A stretch of 64,000 nt of DNA, from the NCBI GenBank assembly GCA_949372875.1, contig CASIAW010000001.1:248001-312000 (forward strand), given 5' to 3'. This stretch comes from Candidatus Poseidoniaceae archaeon (GTDB lineage: Archaea > Thermoplasmatota > Poseidoniia > Poseidoniales > Poseidoniaceae). Positions 7,894-17,186 of the stretch are shown in pieces; position 1 is the first letter of the stretch, and every line of letters begins with the position of its first letter. A program made the position numbers and the translations under genes. The notes under the pieces were generated by a model. That model made no database searches and was not told the DNA's origin. It was given only the letters and a program-made list of their open reading frames with translations.

Positions 7894-9561
7894 ATGGCTG
7901 AAACAAGAGAGATGACAAATGGGAAAAAGAGTGCTTCAATAACGAGAGGGTATATGGATATGGAGGAACAGCAAACCATCATGGCCGAACCACGAGAGGT
8001 TGTTGAACGCTCTTTCAATATCAACAAAAAACTCGGCCCGAGGCTAATCGAGGCTGCCAAACAAGATGCGATACTCCGCATCGGCTGGACCAGTGCTGGA
8101 GAACCGGTTCCTAAAAACGGTGAACTTGGACTGTGCCCAGACTTACCAAAAGGTTCCAAAATGCGAGCACTGGGTGTGCTCGGTTCATGGGTTGCTGCGT
8201 TTGGCAGCGGCGGGAACTTTACAATTCAAGGCGATGCAGGGTCTTTCCTTGGTGCCGGAAATCGCGGAAACACAATCGTTTGTGAAAAAATCGCTGGTAA
8301 TTATGCTGGCTATGCGATGAGAAGTGGTAAAATCAGCATCATGGATGGAGTTGGTGATGATGCTGGTTCCTTCATGGAAGGCGGAACATTACTCATTCGT
8401 GGACCTGCTGGAGAACGTATTGGCGGAGGAATGAAAGGTGGAATCATTGTCATACACGGCGATGTTGGTAAATCACCTGGAGCTGGAATGACCGGCGGCA
8501 AAATTATCATCAATGGCAGATATCCAAGTCGCCTTCCATCTGGAGTCACACAACGCCTTCTCACCGAGACCGAAGTGAAATCAATCAATGCTGAACTCGA
8601 CAATGCAGGAATGGAGATTCCAAAAGACGCAGCCTGTTTGGTTCCAACTCAAACATTACAGGTCGAAACGCCGGAAGCACCTGTCTCGACATCGGATTTA
8701 TCGAGTATTGGATTAGTTGCGGGAGACTTGCACCATTCTGTGAATTATACTACTTGTGACACCGTTGTTTTGGTTGGTGAAACTCGTGACGAGAATGCGT
8801 CTGTAGCGCTCCCCTTACCACTTCTACCACTCATCTCAGATGGAGACGTTCTCACCTCGGATGAGATTGAACCACTTGCCATGGAAATCTTGTCAAAACA
8901 ACCTTTCATAACGCGTCAAAACCCAAGAATTGTAGATTTTGTATTACTCGATTCATCAAACTTAGCCGATGCACCTGAACTCTTAATGACGGGGTGTGGA
9001 GTGATTGTGGATATAGATGACCTACCTGCAATGAATTCTGAAGAAATAGACGGATTTATCGTTGCAACTCGCACATTGTTAGGAATGGATAAACCTGTAT
9101 CCTTCCTCAACGCTATTTCTCGAGTAGAATCATTACATGTGCGCTCTGCTCATCATGATATCGACATGGCAATCAGCCGTATTGAAGATGGTTCAGGCAT
9201 TGCTGAAGCGGCTTCTCTACCGATGATAGGGCGCTCTACAAAATCCCATTTGTCCGATACTGGGACGCAAACTGGTATGCTTCTCGGACTCTCTGCAAGT
9301 GGCCAAGATATTGCCATTTTACAAGCCTCTGGAATCGATGTTATTTGCTGTGAAGTCCCAATGCAAGACCCTCATGACCTTGCGCACTGGCTTCAAAGTG
9401 TTTCAAACGAACTTACGGCAATTTTGAGACGGCTCGGACTTGATTCAATTGAACTGCTCGAGCGTCAGCATCTTCGAGCCCTTGATTATGAGACCGCTGC
9501 AATCAGTGGTCTAAGACTTGTAGGATATGACCGACCCCTCCCCCATTGGTTTGCACGTTAA
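7894..9561 (+). CDS. GXGXG-domain protein with a degenerate glutamate-synthase-like C-terminal half
   Basis: The N-terminal half (about residues 25-215 of 555) carries repeated G-x-G turns such as GGNFTIQGDAGSFLGAGNRGN and GGGMKGGIIVIHGDVG. This is the right-handed beta-helix found at the C-terminus of the glutamate synthase large subunit and in formylmethanofuran dehydrogenase subunit C. The C-terminal half ends LGLDSIELLERQHLRAL and ITGL-like ISGLRLVGY, reminiscent of the end of the GltB FMN barrel, but no clear FMN or cysteine-cluster motif is visible. Order is inverted relative to GltB and catalysis looks unlikely. Starts at 7810 would overlap GAPDH; ATG 7894 is preferred, and a later ATG before the MEEQQ segment is possible. 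A scaffold or regulatory role in glutamate or amide metabolism is only a guess. pheT follows after 9 bases. Confidence 0.7.
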   Translation: MAETREMTNGKKSASITRGYMDMEEQQTIMAEPREVVERSFNINKKLGPRLIEAAKQDAILRIGWTSAGEPVPKNGELGLCPDLPKGSKMRALGVLGSWVAAFGSGGNFTIQGDAGSFLGAGNRGNTIVCEKIAGNYAGYAMRSGKISIMDGVGDDAGSFMEGGTLLIRGPAGERIGGGMKGGIIVIHGDVGKSPGAGMTGGKIIINGRYPSRLPSGVTQRLLTETEVKSINAELDNAGMEIPKDAACLVPTQTLQVETPEAPVSTSDLSSIGLVAGDLHHSVNYTTCDTVVLVGETRDENASVALPLPLLPLISDGDVLTSDEIEPLAMEILSKQPFITRQNPRIVDFVLLDSSNLADAPELLMTGCGVIVDIDDLPAMNSEEIDGFIVATRTLLGMDKPVSFLNAISRVESLHVRSAHHDIDMAISRIEDGSGIAEAASLPMIGRSTKSHLSDTGTQTGMLLGLSASGQDIAILQASGIDVICCEVPMQDPHDLAHWLQSVSNELTAILRRLGLDSIELLERQHLRALDYETAAISGLRLVGYDRPLPHWFAR

Positions 9562-9570
9562 GGTGAGATT

Positions 9571-11319
9571 ATGCCAACTATTTCTATCGACCAAAAATTA
9601 TTGAGTCAACTCTTGGCTCAACATGGACTCAAGCATGACATTGAACAGATGGCAAGTCAACTTCCATTACTCGGAACGGATATTGACATATGCGATGAAT
9701 CAACGCTCGATATAGAGATATTCCCTGACCGGCCTGACCTTCTTTCAGCAGAAACATTGGCAAAAGCAATCCGGCCCTTTTTGCACAACGCAAAAAGTGA
9801 ACCACGCCTCGAAGTTAAAAAAGGCTCAATCACGATGACGGTGGACAAAGAACTTGAGCACATACGACCAGTGATACTCGGAGCAGTTGTTCGCAATGTC
9901 AACACCGGTACAACGAGCGAACAAAAAGAAGAATTCATCAAAGCACTCATGGACCACCAGGAAAAACTTCACTTCGCACTTGGAAGGGGACGAAGAAGAG
10001 CCTCAATTGGTGTGCATGATCTGGCCAAATTAGCACCACCATTCAACGTTCAAGCAGTTCCAGGTTCAACCTCTTTTTGCCCACTCGCAATGACTGAACG
10101 GATGACGCTAGATCAGATACTCACCAGCCACCCTAAGGGGATAGATTTCGCGCATTTACTCGAAGGAATGACATCATATCCAATCATATTTGATTCAAAC
10201 AAAGAGGTTCTCTCTTTCCCACCAATCATTAACGGAAATCAGACAACAGTGAGTCACTCTACTCAAGATTTCTTTATCGACGTCACTGGATGGGACCGTC
10301 GGGCATGTGAGTCAAGTCTCATGCTCATCGCTTTACAATTAGCAGAGCGTGGAGGTTCTATTGAATCAGTGGAAGTGACGGGCTATGATGGTAAAGTGGA
10401 ACATTTGCCCAATTCCACTCCTCGTGAACACAAAGTCACCCAACGCTTGCTTGATGGATTACTCGGTCGTAACCTCAACGATGTGGAAATCGGTCATGCA
10501 ATCAACAGAATGGGTGGAGAGTATCTTGGCAGAGAGAAGGCTATCGAGACCACCTCTACAACGGTTACAAAAATGTCTGACGTGTTGGCAGGTGACTCTG
10601 TGCTTACCTTTGCAATGCCACGATGGAGATTTGACATTCTTCATCCGGTCGATTTAGTCGAAGATGTTGCTATTGGACACGGATATGAAGACTTGGGAAG
10701 CGACGTGCCAAAGGCACCACTCACTGCAATCCCGCGGCCCGATAATCAAATTCGTCGTAGACTAAGAGAATCTCTGCAAGGTCTCGGGCTCATGCAAATC
10801 CAATCCCTTACATTGTCAAATGATTTTGATCAATTCGAGGCAATGCGGTGGCCACCAATGGGAGATGTCACCCGCATTACAAACCCGATCACCATCGAAC
10901 ATACACTCCTACGCCAATACATATTGCCTGGACTATTCCGTTTAATGGCTTCCAATCGCCATCATGATTTGCCACAAGCTGTATACGAGTTAGGTACTGT
11001 TGTTCGAAATCACAAGAACAGTGGACGCTTTGCTTTCTTAGTTGCAGAACAAGGTGGTGGCTTTGCTGCGATTCGGGGTAGAATTCAAGCGCTCTTGAAA
11101 GACCTTGGGTCTACTGAATATACAATTGAACCATTGTCCGGTTCGATGGGTCCGTGGCTTGCTGGCCGATGTGCAAAAGTGGTCATACATGGCGTCCACG
11201 TGGGCTGTTTTGGAGAGATGGACCCTGCAGTGAGTGACCTGTATGAACTACGCGTGCCACTTAATGGAGCGGAATTTGACATCGCCGCACTACAAACGGT
11301 TTTACCCGACCCTGTTTAG
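9571..11319 (+). CDS. pheT: Phenylalanyl-tRNA synthetase beta chain, archaeal type
   Basis: This 582-residue protein has the archaeal/eukaryal PheT layout. The N-terminal segment contains EIFPDRPDLLS; a B3/B4-like domain follows (about 90-260), then a B5 domain (about 280-390) with FAMPRWRFDILHPVDLVEDVAIGHGY, and a class II synthetase-like C-terminal domain with RRRLRESLQGLGLMQIQSL. It pairs with PheS, which is not in the window, to charge tRNA-Phe. The size is as expected for the archaeal form, which lacks the extra C-terminal anticodon-binding domain of bacteria. The ATG at 9571 has GGTGAG seven bases upstream. Its 3' end overlaps the convergent small gene at 11316 by 4 bases. Confidence 0.95.
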   Translation: MPTISIDQKLLSQLLAQHGLKHDIEQMASQLPLLGTDIDICDESTLDIEIFPDRPDLLSAETLAKAIRPFLHNAKSEPRLEVKKGSITMTVDKELEHIRPVILGAVVRNVNTGTTSEQKEEFIKALMDHQEKLHFALGRGRRRASIGVHDLAKLAPPFNVQAVPGSTSFCPLAMTERMTLDQILTSHPKGIDFAHLLEGMTSYPIIFDSNKEVLSFPPIINGNQTTVSHSTQDFFIDVTGWDRRACESSLMLIALQLAERGGSIESVEVTGYDGKVEHLPNSTPREHKVTQRLLDGLLGRNLNDVEIGHAINRMGGEYLGREKAIETTSTTVTKMSDVLAGDSVLTFAMPRWRFDILHPVDLVEDVAIGHGYEDLGSDVPKAPLTAIPRPDNQIRRRLRESLQGLGLMQIQSLTLSNDFDQFEAMRWPPMGDVTRITNPITIEHTLLRQYILPGLFRLMASNRHHDLPQAVYELGTVVRNHKNSGRFAFLVAEQGGGFAAIRGRIQALLKDLGSTEYTIEPLSGSMGPWLAGRCAKVVIHGVHVGCFGEMDPAVSDLYELRVPLNGAEFDIAALQTVLPDPV

Positions 11320-11684
11320 GCCTGATAAGGTGAGTAAGTACCATCTTGATTTTTCCTGTGTGGAACCGAATCAAAAGCCCCATCTGTAAACTGTTTGTAG
11401 TGATATCCATCTGTATGGTGAACCCAAGAAAATTCTGGGACTGGAGTTGCAGAATCTACAAGCCCTTCATAGTACTGAGATTGCTCTTCGGCACGTTTCA
11501 CCGTTGTATCACCGTTACCGAAAAGAGAAACTGCAGCCTTGTAATCAACTGATTCTCTGTGCGAATTATCTTCCAATACTTGCATTGCCTCTCCAGAACC
11601 TTTTCGGTAAATGACGGTTTCAGGTTCCGGTTCATCAAGCATATCAGGTTGCTTCTTTTTTCCAAACGGCCAGATGGGTGCCAT
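11316..11684 (-). CDS. Unknown small acidic protein
   Basis: This 122-residue soluble protein of unknown function starts MAPIWPFGKKK, a short hydrophobic/basic lead, and continues into a charged region rich in Glu, Asp and Tyr with aromatic clusters near the end (FSWVHHTDGYHYKQF). No signal peptide or membrane segment is evident. The frame is open up to 11816, but that extension overlaps the divergent surface-protein gene and is of low quality, so ATG 11684 is chosen. It is convergent with pheT and overlaps its stop by 4 bases. The C-terminal aromatic block looks like a short W/Y-rich module found in many small proteins, but I cannot name the family. Confidence 0.6.
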   Translation of the reverse strand: MAPIWPFGKKKQPDMLDEPEPETVIYRKGSGEAMQVLEDNSHRESVDYKAAVSLFGNGDTTVKRAEEQSQYYEGLVDSATPVPEFSWVHHTDGYHYKQFTDGAFDSVPHRKNQDGTYSPYQA

Positions 11685-11777
11685 GGTGTTCCGAGAATCC
11701 ACTGCTTCATGAAGACTACGAAGCATTGTGATGCATAAGGGTAGTGACGTTGAAATGCTGGATGCCATGGACCACAT

Positions 11778-14198
11778 ATGCGCAGATGGCTCATTGTGAT
11801 GCTCGTTCTGCTGCATTCAACGGTTTCATTTGCAACGGTTGGGGCAGACCCGACAAGGTTCGATGCAAGAAGCAGTGAATTGGATGTAATCGGTCTCAAC
11901 CAAGTCACACTGCATCAGGGGGAATTTATTGAAGTCTTATTCACCTTACACAATACTGGCGAAAACGATGAAACGTATTCATTTCAACTTGAATCAGGTG
12001 CCAATGGACTTACAGCAACAGGTCTGCCGCATACAAAATTCGTCGAGAGTGGTTATCTTCGCCAAGTCAAATTTAACCTCACTGCCGACTCAAATGCCGG
12101 TTTTGGAACATACAACCTATCGTTGAACTTCAGCGCTGAGAGCGACCCAACGTGGCACCAAATCGAGAGTTTCCAAGCTAAAGTGGCTCCTTATTCCAAC
12201 CTCAACTTTGGCTCGAGTGGTATCTCCTCTTTCATCGTAACCCCAGGCACACGTACCTCTGTTGCCATGAACATCACAAACAATGCCACACTAACTGATG
12301 ATATCATGTTTAATCTCTATTCCCAAACTGGATGGAATTGGGGCTGGACCATGGACAATACTGATGGGATAAATGCGTATGAAACTGTTCAGCCGGATTC
12401 ACTGACCTATGTGTTCCTGTGGATTGATGTCCCAACAATTGTTGACGGTATGCCCCTTGCAAACACTGGACCACGATTCCAACTCAAGGCTGTTTCGAGT
12501 ATTGACGGCGGGATATCCCAATGGTCTTTTGACTTACTTATGAACGACTATTACAATGCGTCAATTGATGACTCAGGTAATGACTTATTAGTAGAACCCG
12601 GAGGAACAGATAGAATTCCAGTGACAGTTCGAAACAATGGAAACACTCCCGCTTACCTCGACATTACATTACAAGCGGTTTATTCAAACGGGTTACCGAT
12701 TGAAAATATTCCAATCGATGACAGAATCATCTGTGACGATTGGACAATCGCTCTTTTTGGCGGTCTCGAAGGAAATACTCTCCAGCCAAATGAATCGAGA
12801 ACTATAGAGGTCGGATTCCAAGCACCGCTTGAATATTCGGGAGAAGTGGATATACGTGTTCGAGTTTTTGCGAGTGGGGCTCTCGTTCGTATGCAGACAA
12901 TCGATGTCGGAGCATCCATCAACTGGCAACGAAGTGGTACCGTTCAAGTTCTCACAGATGAGTGTCAATCCTTGTTGCCTAATGCCACTTGTGGGGCCCA
13001 GATTGCAATTGAAAATACGGGTAATGCCGTTGATACATTTGAATTTGCAGTCACAGAAGTTCCATCTTTTGTTGATGCTCAGCTCTTAGTTTCGACAAAA
13101 GAACTTGGTCCAAACAGTTTAACGGAACTCGACCTGCTTTTGGTGACTGCAAACTCATCTGCCTATGCCTTTGAGCTTGGCGATATTGTTGTAGAAGTTC
13201 GACTTCTCAATACAGACACATTGGTAGGATTGGTGCGAATCCCTGTCAAAATTGCTCCAATAATAAAATGGGTATTTACTGACATCACCGAAGAAATTGA
13301 TAGTCAAGGTCGCCTTTCAATAGCCATGACTTTACGAAATGAAGGCAATACTGCCGATGGTTTACTGGTTCAATTACAATCATCTCATTCAACAGATATG
13401 TCGTTCATACCCCCGTTCATCGCCATCTATGAAGAAGATATAGAATACCCTCGTTCTTTTGAGGTATCTGATATTCCAATTGGCTTTAATTTCACAGTTC
13501 GCTCATGGGTCGATTTGCCTCTCGATCAGCAGAGCAATGGAACTGTGTGGATTAATACGACTGTACGCTCACAATTTGAACCAAGTACTGTTTTTGTTCA
13601 CACAAGTAAAGGTGAATACAAAGGCATTCTTTGGCAAGGAGATGAAATTGAAGAATCGTTTGATTTAGGAGAGGTATTGAACACCGGATGGGAAATTCTC
13701 AAAGGTTGGTTCTTGATGATTTGTGCACTGCTTTTTTCAACAGTCATCATATTCAAATCAATATCTGCTCGTAATCAAAGAAACCTTGAACAACAACAGA
13801 GAGAAGCAATGTATCAAACAAAAGAGCCGGAAAAGGTCGATAATTGGATGGAGAAATTCACCGAAACGAAAGCTCCTGCTCCTGAAGATACGGCCTTGAA
13901 GGTTCGTCCGGAAGATTTCCAAGAAGCATTTCAAAACCGTGCTGGGACATACAAGCCGACAAGTGACCCTGTCAATCCATCATTGACAAAGGCTGCAAAT
14001 ACCGTCCTTGATTACCACAGTTCAAACCAATTACGTTCATCCGCTGATTCTCTGCTGGCTGACATTCAAGTGGGGAATACCTCGAAACCCCATGCTGGAA
14101 ATGCAATCCTAGAGCCCGAGAAGCCCCAAGAAAGTCTTACGCAAAAAAAGGAATCACCTTCGGTACCCCTACCTATCGATGACGAACTTGACATCTAG
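11778..14198 (+). CDS. Membrane-anchored surface protein with repeated beta-sandwich (NEW3/CARDB-like) domains
   Basis: This 806-residue protein has a signal peptide (about 1-23), about 610 residues of extracytoplasmic beta-rich repeats, one transmembrane helix (about 640-661) and a 145-residue charged cytoplasmic tail. The repeats share strand signatures such as LHNTGENDETYSFQL, VRNNGNTPAYLDI and IENTGNAVDTFEF, the hallmark of NEW3/CARDB domains that usually space or present enzymes at the surface. No enzymatic domain is visible. The tail contains a conserved-looking LKVRPEDFQEAFQNR block but lacks the GWTMEQW ending seen in other anchored proteins here. rnhB starts 8 bases downstream, so it probably shares a transcript with rnhB, which is surprising for unrelated functions. 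Confidence 0.8.
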   Translation: MRRWLIVMLVLLHSTVSFATVGADPTRFDARSSELDVIGLNQVTLHQGEFIEVLFTLHNTGENDETYSFQLESGANGLTATGLPHTKFVESGYLRQVKFNLTADSNAGFGTYNLSLNFSAESDPTWHQIESFQAKVAPYSNLNFGSSGISSFIVTPGTRTSVAMNITNNATLTDDIMFNLYSQTGWNWGWTMDNTDGINAYETVQPDSLTYVFLWIDVPTIVDGMPLANTGPRFQLKAVSSIDGGISQWSFDLLMNDYYNASIDDSGNDLLVEPGGTDRIPVTVRNNGNTPAYLDITLQAVYSNGLPIENIPIDDRIICDDWTIALFGGLEGNTLQPNESRTIEVGFQAPLEYSGEVDIRVRVFASGALVRMQTIDVGASINWQRSGTVQVLTDECQSLLPNATCGAQIAIENTGNAVDTFEFAVTEVPSFVDAQLLVSTKELGPNSLTELDLLLVTANSSAYAFELGDIVVEVRLLNTDTLVGLVRIPVKIAPIIKWVFTDITEEIDSQGRLSIAMTLRNEGNTADGLLVQLQSSHSTDMSFIPPFIAIYEEDIEYPRSFEVSDIPIGFNFTVRSWVDLPLDQQSNGTVWINTTVRSQFEPSTVFVHTSKGEYKGILWQGDEIEESFDLGEVLNTGWEILKGWFLMICALLFSTVIIFKSISARNQRNLEQQQREAMYQTKEPEKVDNWMEKFTETKAPAPEDTALKVRPEDFQEAFQNRAGTYKPTSDPVNPSLTKAANTVLDYHSSNQLRSSADSLLADIQVGNTSKPHAGNAILEPEKPQESLTQKKESPSVPLPIDDELDI

Positions 14199-14206
14199 GT
14201 GAATAC

Positions 14207-14929
14207 ATGTGGACAGTCGGTGTTGATGAGGCAGGACGGGGTCCTGTGATTGGACCTTTAGTCGTAGGTGCAGTAGCCCTTCCAACATGCGATCTCGGGA
14301 TGCTAATGACCCATGGAGTAAAGGATTCTAAGGATCTGACTCACAAAAAAAGGGTGGAATTAGTTGAATGGTTTCACACCCAGGTAGAGCAACGAGGATG
14401 GAAGTATTCACTCATTGAATGCGGACCAGAACGCGTTGACCATGGTGTCCAAACCACAGGACTCAATCTTCTGGAAGTCGATCTATTTTCTGAAGCATTA
14501 ACTGAAATCCGCAAGCAGGTTTCACACCCACTCCATGTACTGAATGATGCCTGTGATGTAAATGAACAACGGTTTACCGACCGGATTGCTGCCCGATTGC
14601 CGAAATGGCCATGGCCCAATTCAACCATACTTTCAGAACATAAAGCAGACACAACATATCCGGTTGTAGGTATGGCGAGCATTCTTGCAAAGGTTCATCG
14701 TGATTCGTGTATTGAGAATTTGACCCATGAAATCGGTTTACCTCTGGGCTCTGGATATCCAAGTGACCCTAAAACAAAGGCCGCTCTTCCCGAGTTACTA
14801 CGTGAATCAAAACCGCACCCTGCTCTCCGCTGGTCTTGGAAAACCGTCAGCAGAGCTTGGAATGAACTTCATGATGAAGAACCACCAATCCGGCCGTTCA
14901 AAGAACAGAATCAACAAACTCTTTTCTGA
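14207..14929 (+). CDS. rnhB: Ribonuclease HII
   Basis: This 240-residue enzyme removes ribonucleotides and RNA from RNA/DNA hybrids during replication and repair. The N-terminus MWTVGVDEAGRGPVIGPLVV contains the metal-binding Asp7 and Glu8. Asp114 (LNDACD) and Asp148 (HKAD, followed by YPVVGMASILAKVHRD) complete the expected acidic set. The length fits archaeal RNase HII. AGGTGA lies just before the ATG, and the start is 8 bases after the surface-protein stop. gltX follows closely. Confidence 0.95.
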   Translation: MWTVGVDEAGRGPVIGPLVVGAVALPTCDLGMLMTHGVKDSKDLTHKKRVELVEWFHTQVEQRGWKYSLIECGPERVDHGVQTTGLNLLEVDLFSEALTEIRKQVSHPLHVLNDACDVNEQRFTDRIAARLPKWPWPNSTILSEHKADTTYPVVGMASILAKVHRDSCIENLTHEIGLPLGSGYPSDPKTKAALPELLRESKPHPALRWSWKTVSRAWNELHDEEPPIRPFKEQNQQTLF

Positions 14930-14974
14930 ATAATTGTATTTTTTAAGCGAGTAGTTGATGAAGCAAGGGCCGCA

Positions 14975-14981
14975 GGAGAGG
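14975..14981 (+). promoter_or_regulatory. Shine-Dalgarno site for gltX
   Basis: GGAGAGG, 9 bases before ATG 14991, in the 62-base gap after rnhB. It selects this start over the in-frame TTG and ATG upstream. Confidence 0.55.
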
Positions 14982-14990
14982 TCGAGCCAC

Positions 14991-16718
14991 ATGACTTGGA
15001 CACCCGATGAAAAAACGCTCGCATCCTTTAGGCATCTTGCTTTGCAAAATGCAATCGAATACGAAGGAAAGGCTGCACCTGGTTCAGTGATCGGACGGTT
15101 AATGGGTACTCGAAGTGACCTACGCCAACATGGAAAAATTATTTCCCCGCTCATTGCAAAAGCCGTTGCTGAAGCGAACAAGATGGCATCTGAACAAGGA
15201 GTGGCTGCCCTTCAAGCAATACTCGAAGAGGAAGCACCCCATCTTTTAGAAAAGCGAGAAAAGAAGGAGCGAAGAGAGGGGCTTCCTGAACTCAAAAACG
15301 CCGAAAAAGGAAAAGTTGTTCTTCGCTTTGCACCAAACCCCAACGGACCACTCTCTTTCGGACACGCACGTGGAATTGTAATCAATGGTAACTACGCAAA
15401 AGAATGGGACGGAGAATTGATTCTACGATTTGATGACACAGATACAGTTGTCAAACCACCATTGAATGAAGCATATCAACAGATACCAGAAGAGGCAGAA
15501 TGGTTGCTCGGATTTAAGCCTCACCGGATTGTCATTGCAAGTGAACAAATGCCTCACTACTATGAGCATGCAGTTCTGATGTTGGAGCGAAATTTTGGAT
15601 ATGTCTGCCAGTGTAGCGGTGAAGCATTCAAAGAGTTCCGTGTAAGCAAGACTGAATGTCCTTGCCGAAACAATGACGTCGCACGAAACCTCGAGCTTTG
15701 GGGGAAAATGAATGACGGGACATTTGTACCTGGTGATGCAGTTGTTCGAGTCAAAACCGCAATGGATTTGAAAAATCCAGCACTCCGTGATTGGCCCGCA
15801 CTTCGAATACAGAATACTGCTGAGCACCCACATCCACGACCCTCAATTAGATCGAAATACCGAGTTTGGCCTCTGCTTGATTTCCAAAGCGCTGTTGAAG
15901 ACCAAATTCAGGGAGTCACGCATATCATTCGAGGAAAAGATTTGATGGATTCAACACGTAAGCAAACTCTGCTCTACGAACACTTTGGCTGGACTTATCC
16001 TGAAACAATGTATTGGGGTAGAGTCAAGGTTCACGAATGGGGTGGGTTCTCAACATCACAAATGCGCAGAGATATAGAAGCGGGGATGTTTACTGGTTGG
16101 GACGACCCAAGATTACCAACACTTAATGCTCTGCGTAACAGGGGAATTACTTCAAAGGCACTTCGTGACTTTTGGGTTGAATTAGGTGTGACTCAGAAAG
16201 ATATTTCAGTTCCCCTCTCGACTTTATTTTCTCATAATACCAAAAGTATCGATGATGAAGCTCCACGACTTTCGTTCATACGGGAACCGGTTAAGGTCGA
16301 GCTCAAAGGCGAACATTCTGACAGCGTGAGTGTGGAGATTCACCCGAACCATCCAGAGCGTGGAATGAGAACATTCGACCTCCAAAGTCATCACATTTGG
16401 ATTGAAAAAGAAGACAGCGTCAAAAACGAGGTTCGGTTGAAAGGGTTTGCCAATATCGAAACTTCAAATTCCCCCACGGAGGAATTATCTGCTCTCATAG
16501 GCTCTGTCGATAGAAATGACCGACGACCAATTATTCACTGGCTAAGTGAATCGAATGCTACCAATGCAACCCTCATTGTTGCTGAAGATGGAGAATTGAA
16601 CCGTCTTGAGGGATTGATTGAAAGTCATTCATACCCACACGGAACAATGGTTCAAATTGAGAGAATTGGTTATGCTCGAATTCTCGATGATACGACACTC
16701 ATCTTTACTCACTCATGA
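14991..16718 (+). CDS. gltX: Glutamyl-tRNA synthetase, archaeal type
   Basis: This 575-residue enzyme charges tRNA-Glu. After a helical N-terminal domain (about 100 residues) typical of archaeal/eukaryal GluRS comes the class I nucleotide-binding motif in RFAPNPNGPLSFGHARG (HIGH-like). Further on, RFDDTD and IRGKDLMDSTRKQ belong to the catalytic core. The KMSKS-equivalent is the archaeal variant in GGFSTSQMRRDI, followed by GWDDPRLPTLNALRNRGI. The C-terminus is a beta-barrel anticodon domain, as in GlnRS-like enzymes. An upstream TTG (14955) and ATG (14958) are in frame, but GGAGAGG at 14975-14981 favours ATG 14991. In archaea such enzymes can be discriminating or also charge tRNA-Gln; I cannot tell which. 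Confidence 0.95.
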   Translation: MTWTPDEKTLASFRHLALQNAIEYEGKAAPGSVIGRLMGTRSDLRQHGKIISPLIAKAVAEANKMASEQGVAALQAILEEEAPHLLEKREKKERREGLPELKNAEKGKVVLRFAPNPNGPLSFGHARGIVINGNYAKEWDGELILRFDDTDTVVKPPLNEAYQQIPEEAEWLLGFKPHRIVIASEQMPHYYEHAVLMLERNFGYVCQCSGEAFKEFRVSKTECPCRNNDVARNLELWGKMNDGTFVPGDAVVRVKTAMDLKNPALRDWPALRIQNTAEHPHPRPSIRSKYRVWPLLDFQSAVEDQIQGVTHIIRGKDLMDSTRKQTLLYEHFGWTYPETMYWGRVKVHEWGGFSTSQMRRDIEAGMFTGWDDPRLPTLNALRNRGITSKALRDFWVELGVTQKDISVPLSTLFSHNTKSIDDEAPRLSFIREPVKVELKGEHSDSVSVEIHPNHPERGMRTFDLQSHHIWIEKEDSVKNEVRLKGFANIETSNSPTEELSALIGSVDRNDRRPIIHWLSESNATNATLIVAEDGELNRLEGLIESHSYPHGTMVQIERIGYARILDDTTLIFTHS

Positions 16719-16775
16719 ATTGGCTTCAGGCGAACAATGATAGGACCGTATCGTAACCATTGGTATGTGGCAACC

Positions 16776-17186
16776 ATGTCGAAGACAGTAGCAGATTTGA
16801 AACTTGATGATGAACATATGACTGTTGGTATCGATGATTCGATGGCTGAGGCTGCACGTCGATTGCTAACGATCTCTGGAGGAATACTCGTTGTACTGGA
16901 TGAGAATTCAAAGACCAAAGGCGTCATTGGCAATCGTCAATTTCTCAAAGCCTTCGCCGAGAATGCCAATTCAAATGAATCAAAATGCTCGGAATGGATG
17001 GAAATGGATTTTTTGGAAGTCAAACTTAGTCAATCTCTGAAATCAGTTCTTGAGGATATTGAAAAAAGGGCACCACAAGCAGTTGTTGCAGTTCAAGAAG
17101 ATGGAGATTTCGTTGGATATTTTTCCCCGTCAGATTACCAACAGGCATCATCGTTAGTTCGTTCGCTCAAAGGACTCAAACTTTGA
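16776..17186 (+). CDS. CBS-pair domain protein
   Basis: This 136-residue cytoplasmic protein consists of two CBS motifs: the first around MTVGIDDSMAEAARRLLTISGGILVVLD (kept here in pieces, about 15-45) and the second around LKSVLEDIEKRAPQAVVAVQ followed by GYFSPSD. CBS pairs bind adenosyl nucleotides and act as energy sensors, alone or fused to enzymes; here it stands alone. The frame opens at 16737, but ATG 16776 starts the recognisable domain. It follows gltX after 57 bases and converges on the zinc-ribbon membrane protein, whose stop begins at the next base (17187). Its target is unknown. Confidence 0.78.
   Translation: MSKTVADLKLDDEHMTVGIDDSMAEAARRLLTISGGILVVLDENSKTKGVIGNRQFLKAFAENANSNESKCSEWMEMDFLEVKLSQSLKSVLEDIEKRAPQAVVAVQEDGDFVGYFSPSDYQQASSLVRSLKGLKL

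Noticed and set aside
7830-8159. N-terminal extension of GAPDH (frame open to 8159)
   Set aside because: It runs antisense to the GXGXG gene, and the Rossmann start MTIKVAINGYG fits ATG 7829.
11685-11816. Longer start of the small acidic gene
   Set aside because: It overlaps the divergent surface-protein start at 11778 and is of poor coding quality.
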